From Planobispora longispora (GTDB taxonomy: Bacteria; Actinomycetota; Actinomycetes; Streptosporangiales; Streptosporangiaceae), in assembly GCF_016863135.1 (NCBI RefSeq), contig NZ_BOOH01000060.1, positions 19,439-83,438 of the forward strand: 64,000 nucleotides of DNA, written 5' to 3'. Every line of letters begins with the position of its first letter. Position 1 is the stretch's first letter. The notes beneath the pieces are model-generated. The model was not told the DNA's origin, made no database searches, and saw nothing but the letters and a program-made list of their open reading frames with translations. The position numbers and the translations under genes were made by a program. Shown in pieces: positions 61,934 to 64,000 of the stretch.

Positions 61934-62275
61934 CTACCCCCGATCCGGAACGGGACGGATCTCCACGACGGCCGACGGGCACGCCTCGGCGAACTCGATC
62001 GCCTCGTCCATGCTCGCGGCCTCGATCGTGACGTACCCGCCGATCTGCTCGACCGCCTCGGCGTAGGGGCCGTCGGTGACGACCACCTCGCCCGCGGTCT
62101 TCCTGACCGTGGTGGCGATGCCGGACGAGGCCAGCTCGTGACCGCCCCGGCCCGCGCCCCTGGCGGCCAGCATCTCGTTGAACCGGCCCCACCGGGCGAT
62201 GATCTCCTCCCGCTCGGCCGGTCCGGGCTCCGCCCCGGGACTGTCGTCCCTGACGGGCAGCAGCACGTATCTCAT
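61934..62275 (-). CDS. YCII-related (DGPF) protein
   Basis: A 113-residue paralogue of the next gene (MRYVLLPVRDD, TDGPYAEAVEQIGGYVTIEA, MDEAIEFAEACP, VEIRPVPD). First gene of the three-gene YCII-YCII-ECF42 operon. GAGAG before the ATG serves as ribosome-binding site. Confidence 0.9.
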   Translation of the reverse strand: MRYVLLPVRDDSPGAEPGPAEREEIIARWGRFNEMLAARGAGRGGHELASSGIATTVRKTAGEVVVTDGPYAEAVEQIGGYVTIEAASMDEAIEFAEACPSAVVEIRPVPDRG

Positions 62276-62368
62276 GAGCTCTCCCTTCGATCTGTACCTG
62301 TATGACGTACGGCCTCCGCCGGAATCGACAACGGAGCGGGCGGAATTTCCACGGCCGGCCGGGACGGG

Positions 62369-63214
62369 TCAGCGGAAGGCGGCCGCGTTGCGCCGGGCCC
62401 AGGCCGCGAAGGGACGGGGCTCGCGCCCGAGGACGCGTTCGACGTCGGGGCTGAGGCGCCGTTCGGCGGGGGTGGGCTCGCCGAGGATGGAGAGGGTGGT
62501 CTCCACCACGGGCCCGGGCATGAACCGCGACATCTGCGCCCGGGCCTCGTCGCGGGTCTGCTCGACGAACCGGATCGGTTCGCCGATCGCGTCGCCGATC
62601 GCCTCGGCCTGCTGCCGCGGCGTGATGAGGGCGGGCCCGGTCAGTTCGTAGACCTGCCCGGCGTGGCCGTCCTCGCGCAGCGCCGCGGCGGCGACCTCGG
62701 CGATGTCGTCCGGGTCGATGGTCGGCAGGCCGACGTCGCCGAACGGCGCGGCGACGGTCCGCGCCGTCCGGACCGACTCGGCCCAGGCGTAGGTGTTGGA
62801 GTCGAAGCCGCCGGGCCGCAGGATCGTCCAGTGCATGCCCGACTGCCGGACGGCGTCCTCGATGGACCGCGCCACGACCCCGTGGGAGGCCGAGTCAGGC
62901 CGGGTCGCGACCCCCTGGGAGGACAGCAGCACCACCCGCCGGACTCCGCCGGCCTTGGCGACGTCGAGGATGTCCTGCGGGCTGAGCAGGTGCGCGCTGG
63001 CGCCGCCGTTCTGCAGGAACAGCGCGTCGGCGCCGTCCAGGAGGGGGCGCAGGCTCTCGGGCGCGGTCAGGTCCGCCTGCCGTTGCCCGACGCCTTCCGG
63101 CACGTCCGCCCCCGCGATCGCCCGGGACGTCGCCGTCACCCGCTCGCCGGCCGCCGCGAGCACCCGCACGAGGGAACGCCCGACGTTGCCGGTCGCGCCT
63201 GTCACCACGATCAT
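62369..63214 (-). CDS. NAD(P)H-binding NmrA-like oxidoreductase
   Basis: A 281-residue atypical SDR. The cofactor motif is VTGATGNVGRSL (TGxxGxxG) and the middle shows DALFLQNGG, VVLLSSQGV and ILRPGGFDSNTY; the canonical YxxxK pair is absent, as usual for NmrA/QOR2-like proteins that sense or reduce with NADPH. AGGAG before the ATG. Divergent from a TetR gene with an operator between, so probably its target. Confidence 0.9.
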   Translation of the reverse strand: MIVVTGATGNVGRSLVRVLAAAGERVTATSRAIAGADVPEGVGQRQADLTAPESLRPLLDGADALFLQNGGASAHLLSPQDILDVAKAGGVRRVVLLSSQGVATRPDSASHGVVARSIEDAVRQSGMHWTILRPGGFDSNTYAWAESVRTARTVAAPFGDVGLPTIDPDDIAEVAAAALREDGHAGQVYELTGPALITPRQQAEAIGDAIGEPIRFVEQTRDEARAQMSRFMPGPVVETTLSILGEPTPAERRLSPDVERVLGREPRPFAAWARRNAAAFR

Positions 63215-63223
63215 GTCAATCTC

Positions 63224-63245
63224 CTAAGTAAGTTGGCTAACTAAG
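63224..63245. promoter_or_regulatory. imperfect palindrome, TetR operator candidate
   Basis: CTAAGTAAGTTGGCTAACTAAG: 8 of 11 base pairs match across the dyad. It sits just upstream of the oxidoreductase start, between the two divergent genes. Confidence 0.6.
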
Positions 63246-63281
63246 AGAGACCCTAGCATGCGGATCCGGGCGGTTGTCTAT

Positions 63282-63301
63282 AGTCAGTCGGGTGACTGAC
63301 T
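63282..63301. promoter_or_regulatory. inverted repeat over TetR start codon
   Basis: AGTCAGTC-N4-GACTGACT, perfect 8+8 bp, overlapping a TATAGT -10 box (63279-63284) and the GTG start at 63292. Either a second operator or a hairpin at the start of a leaderless message. Confidence 0.55.
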
Positions 63302-63888
63302 CAGCGGTATCCCGGGGGCGGGGCGGCGACAAGCGGCGGCGGCTGACGGCCGCGGCCGCCCGCGTCCTGCACGAACAGGGCGTGGAGCGGACCACCATCG
63401 CCGACATCGCCAAAGCCGCCGACGTGCCCGTCGGAAACGTCTACTACTACTTCAAGACCAAGGACGACCTGGTCCAGGCCGCCCTGGCCGAGCACACCCA
63501 CCACCTGGCCGAGCTCACCGGCGACCTCGACCGGCTCCCCGACCCTCGCGACCGGCTCAGGAGCCTGGTCGCCGCCTGGGTCGGCCAGCGCGAGGTGGCC
63601 GCCCGCTACGGCTGCCCCACCGGCACCCTCGCCGTCGAACTCGACAAACGCGCCGACGGCACCCTCGACCGGGAGGCGGGGCGGGCCATCCGGCAACTGC
63701 TGGACTGGGCCGGGGCTCAGTTCCGCGAGCTGGGCCTGTCCGACCCCGATGACCTCGCCCTCACGCTCGTCGCCGGCTATCAGGGCATGTCCCTGCTGGC
63801 CAACGCCCTGCGCGACCCTGACATCATGATCCGTGAAGGCGCCCGCCTGACCCGCTGGCTCGACTCCCTGGCTCCCGCCGGGCGGTGA
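63292..63888 (+). CDS. TetR-family transcriptional regulator
   Basis: A 198-residue regulator with the TetR HTH (LTAAAARVLHEQGVERTTIA, DIAKAADVPVGNVYYYFKTK) and a ligand domain of the AcrR/TetR_C_33 kind. GTG 63292 lies seven bases after TATAGT, a leaderless arrangement; a TTG at 63274 is a less likely start. Divergent from the NmrA-like gene. The 112 bp after its stop show no gene. Confidence 0.9.
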   Translation: MTDSAVSRGRGGDKRRRLTAAAARVLHEQGVERTTIADIAKAADVPVGNVYYYFKTKDDLVQAALAEHTHHLAELTGDLDRLPDPRDRLRSLVAAWVGQREVAARYGCPTGTLAVELDKRADGTLDREAGRAIRQLLDWAGAQFRELGLSDPDDLALTLVAGYQGMSLLANALRDPDIMIREGARLTRWLDSLAPAGR

Positions 63889-64000
63889 GGCCGGGCCCGG
63901 TCGCTCCGGTGACGGCGGTCGGCCCGCCCTCGACGACGGGATGGCCGTCCGCGACCGGCGGCCGGATCGGGGACCCGGCCGGGTGGCCGGTCATGCGCGG

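Overview
High-GC (clearly above 70% G+C) chromosomal DNA from an actinomycete. The density of ECF sigma factors, LuxR-type two-component systems, TetR/PadR/GntR/WYL regulators, a DUF3040 protein, a Tricorn-type protease and many GTG starts fits a filamentous actinobacterium; Streptosporangiales-like is a guess from overall feel, not shown. I see no rRNA, tRNA, CRISPR array, intact insertion sequence or prophage. Almost all genes are tightly packed with 4-bp ATGA/GTGA overlaps.

Layout. 1-9.5 kb: two histidine kinase/response regulator pairs, each beside an ABC exporter (a MacAB-like set with two tandem paralogous lipoproteins; an ABC-2 pair). 9.7-11.8 kb: a small membrane protein, an Hpt protein and a response regulator with a degenerate HD-GYP-like domain. 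11.9-18.2 kb: a GntR/UTRA regulator, a secreted beta-propeller phytase, a CUT2 sugar (possibly inositol) ABC transporter and a PIG-L deacetylase, tied together by a repeated TGTCNNGACA operator. 18.4-25.8 kb: housekeeping and accessory genes (anti-sigma factor, YigZ, winged-helix protein, DedA, serine hydrolase, isochorismate synthase, secreted SGNH hydrolase). 25.8-27.6 kb: a partner-switching pair in which both the STAS protein and the HATPase carry a MEDS sensor. 27.7-40.3 kb: alpha/beta hydrolase with divergent WYL regulator, two bacterial PH-domain membrane proteins, a Tricorn protease, a 38-residue very basic protein, SDR/AraC, a MecA-like transpeptidase and a PlsC acyltransferase. 40.5-43.7 kb: a third ABC-2/kinase/regulator operon.

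44.1-49.4 kb holds the most striking locus: a two-gene overlapping operon that looks like a self-contained RNA repair machine. The first gene fuses an ATP-dependent RNA ligase to a P-loop polynucleotide kinase; the second is a 1108-residue protein joining a DUF504/MJ1316 RNA-end domain, an endonuclease/exonuclease/phosphatase domain, a 2H phosphoesterase and a eukaryote-like poly(A) polymerase. Together they supply the activities needed to heal, process, extend and seal broken RNA.

49.6-64 kb: two ECF42-type sigma factor/YCII modules, a PadR-SGNH-EEP operon, a TetR/SDR divergon with two perfect operators, an XRE-cupin regulator, a GNAT acetyltransferase, an IS30-HTH/MarR-like regulator divergent from an ABC-2 exporter, and an NmrA-like/TetR divergon at the end.
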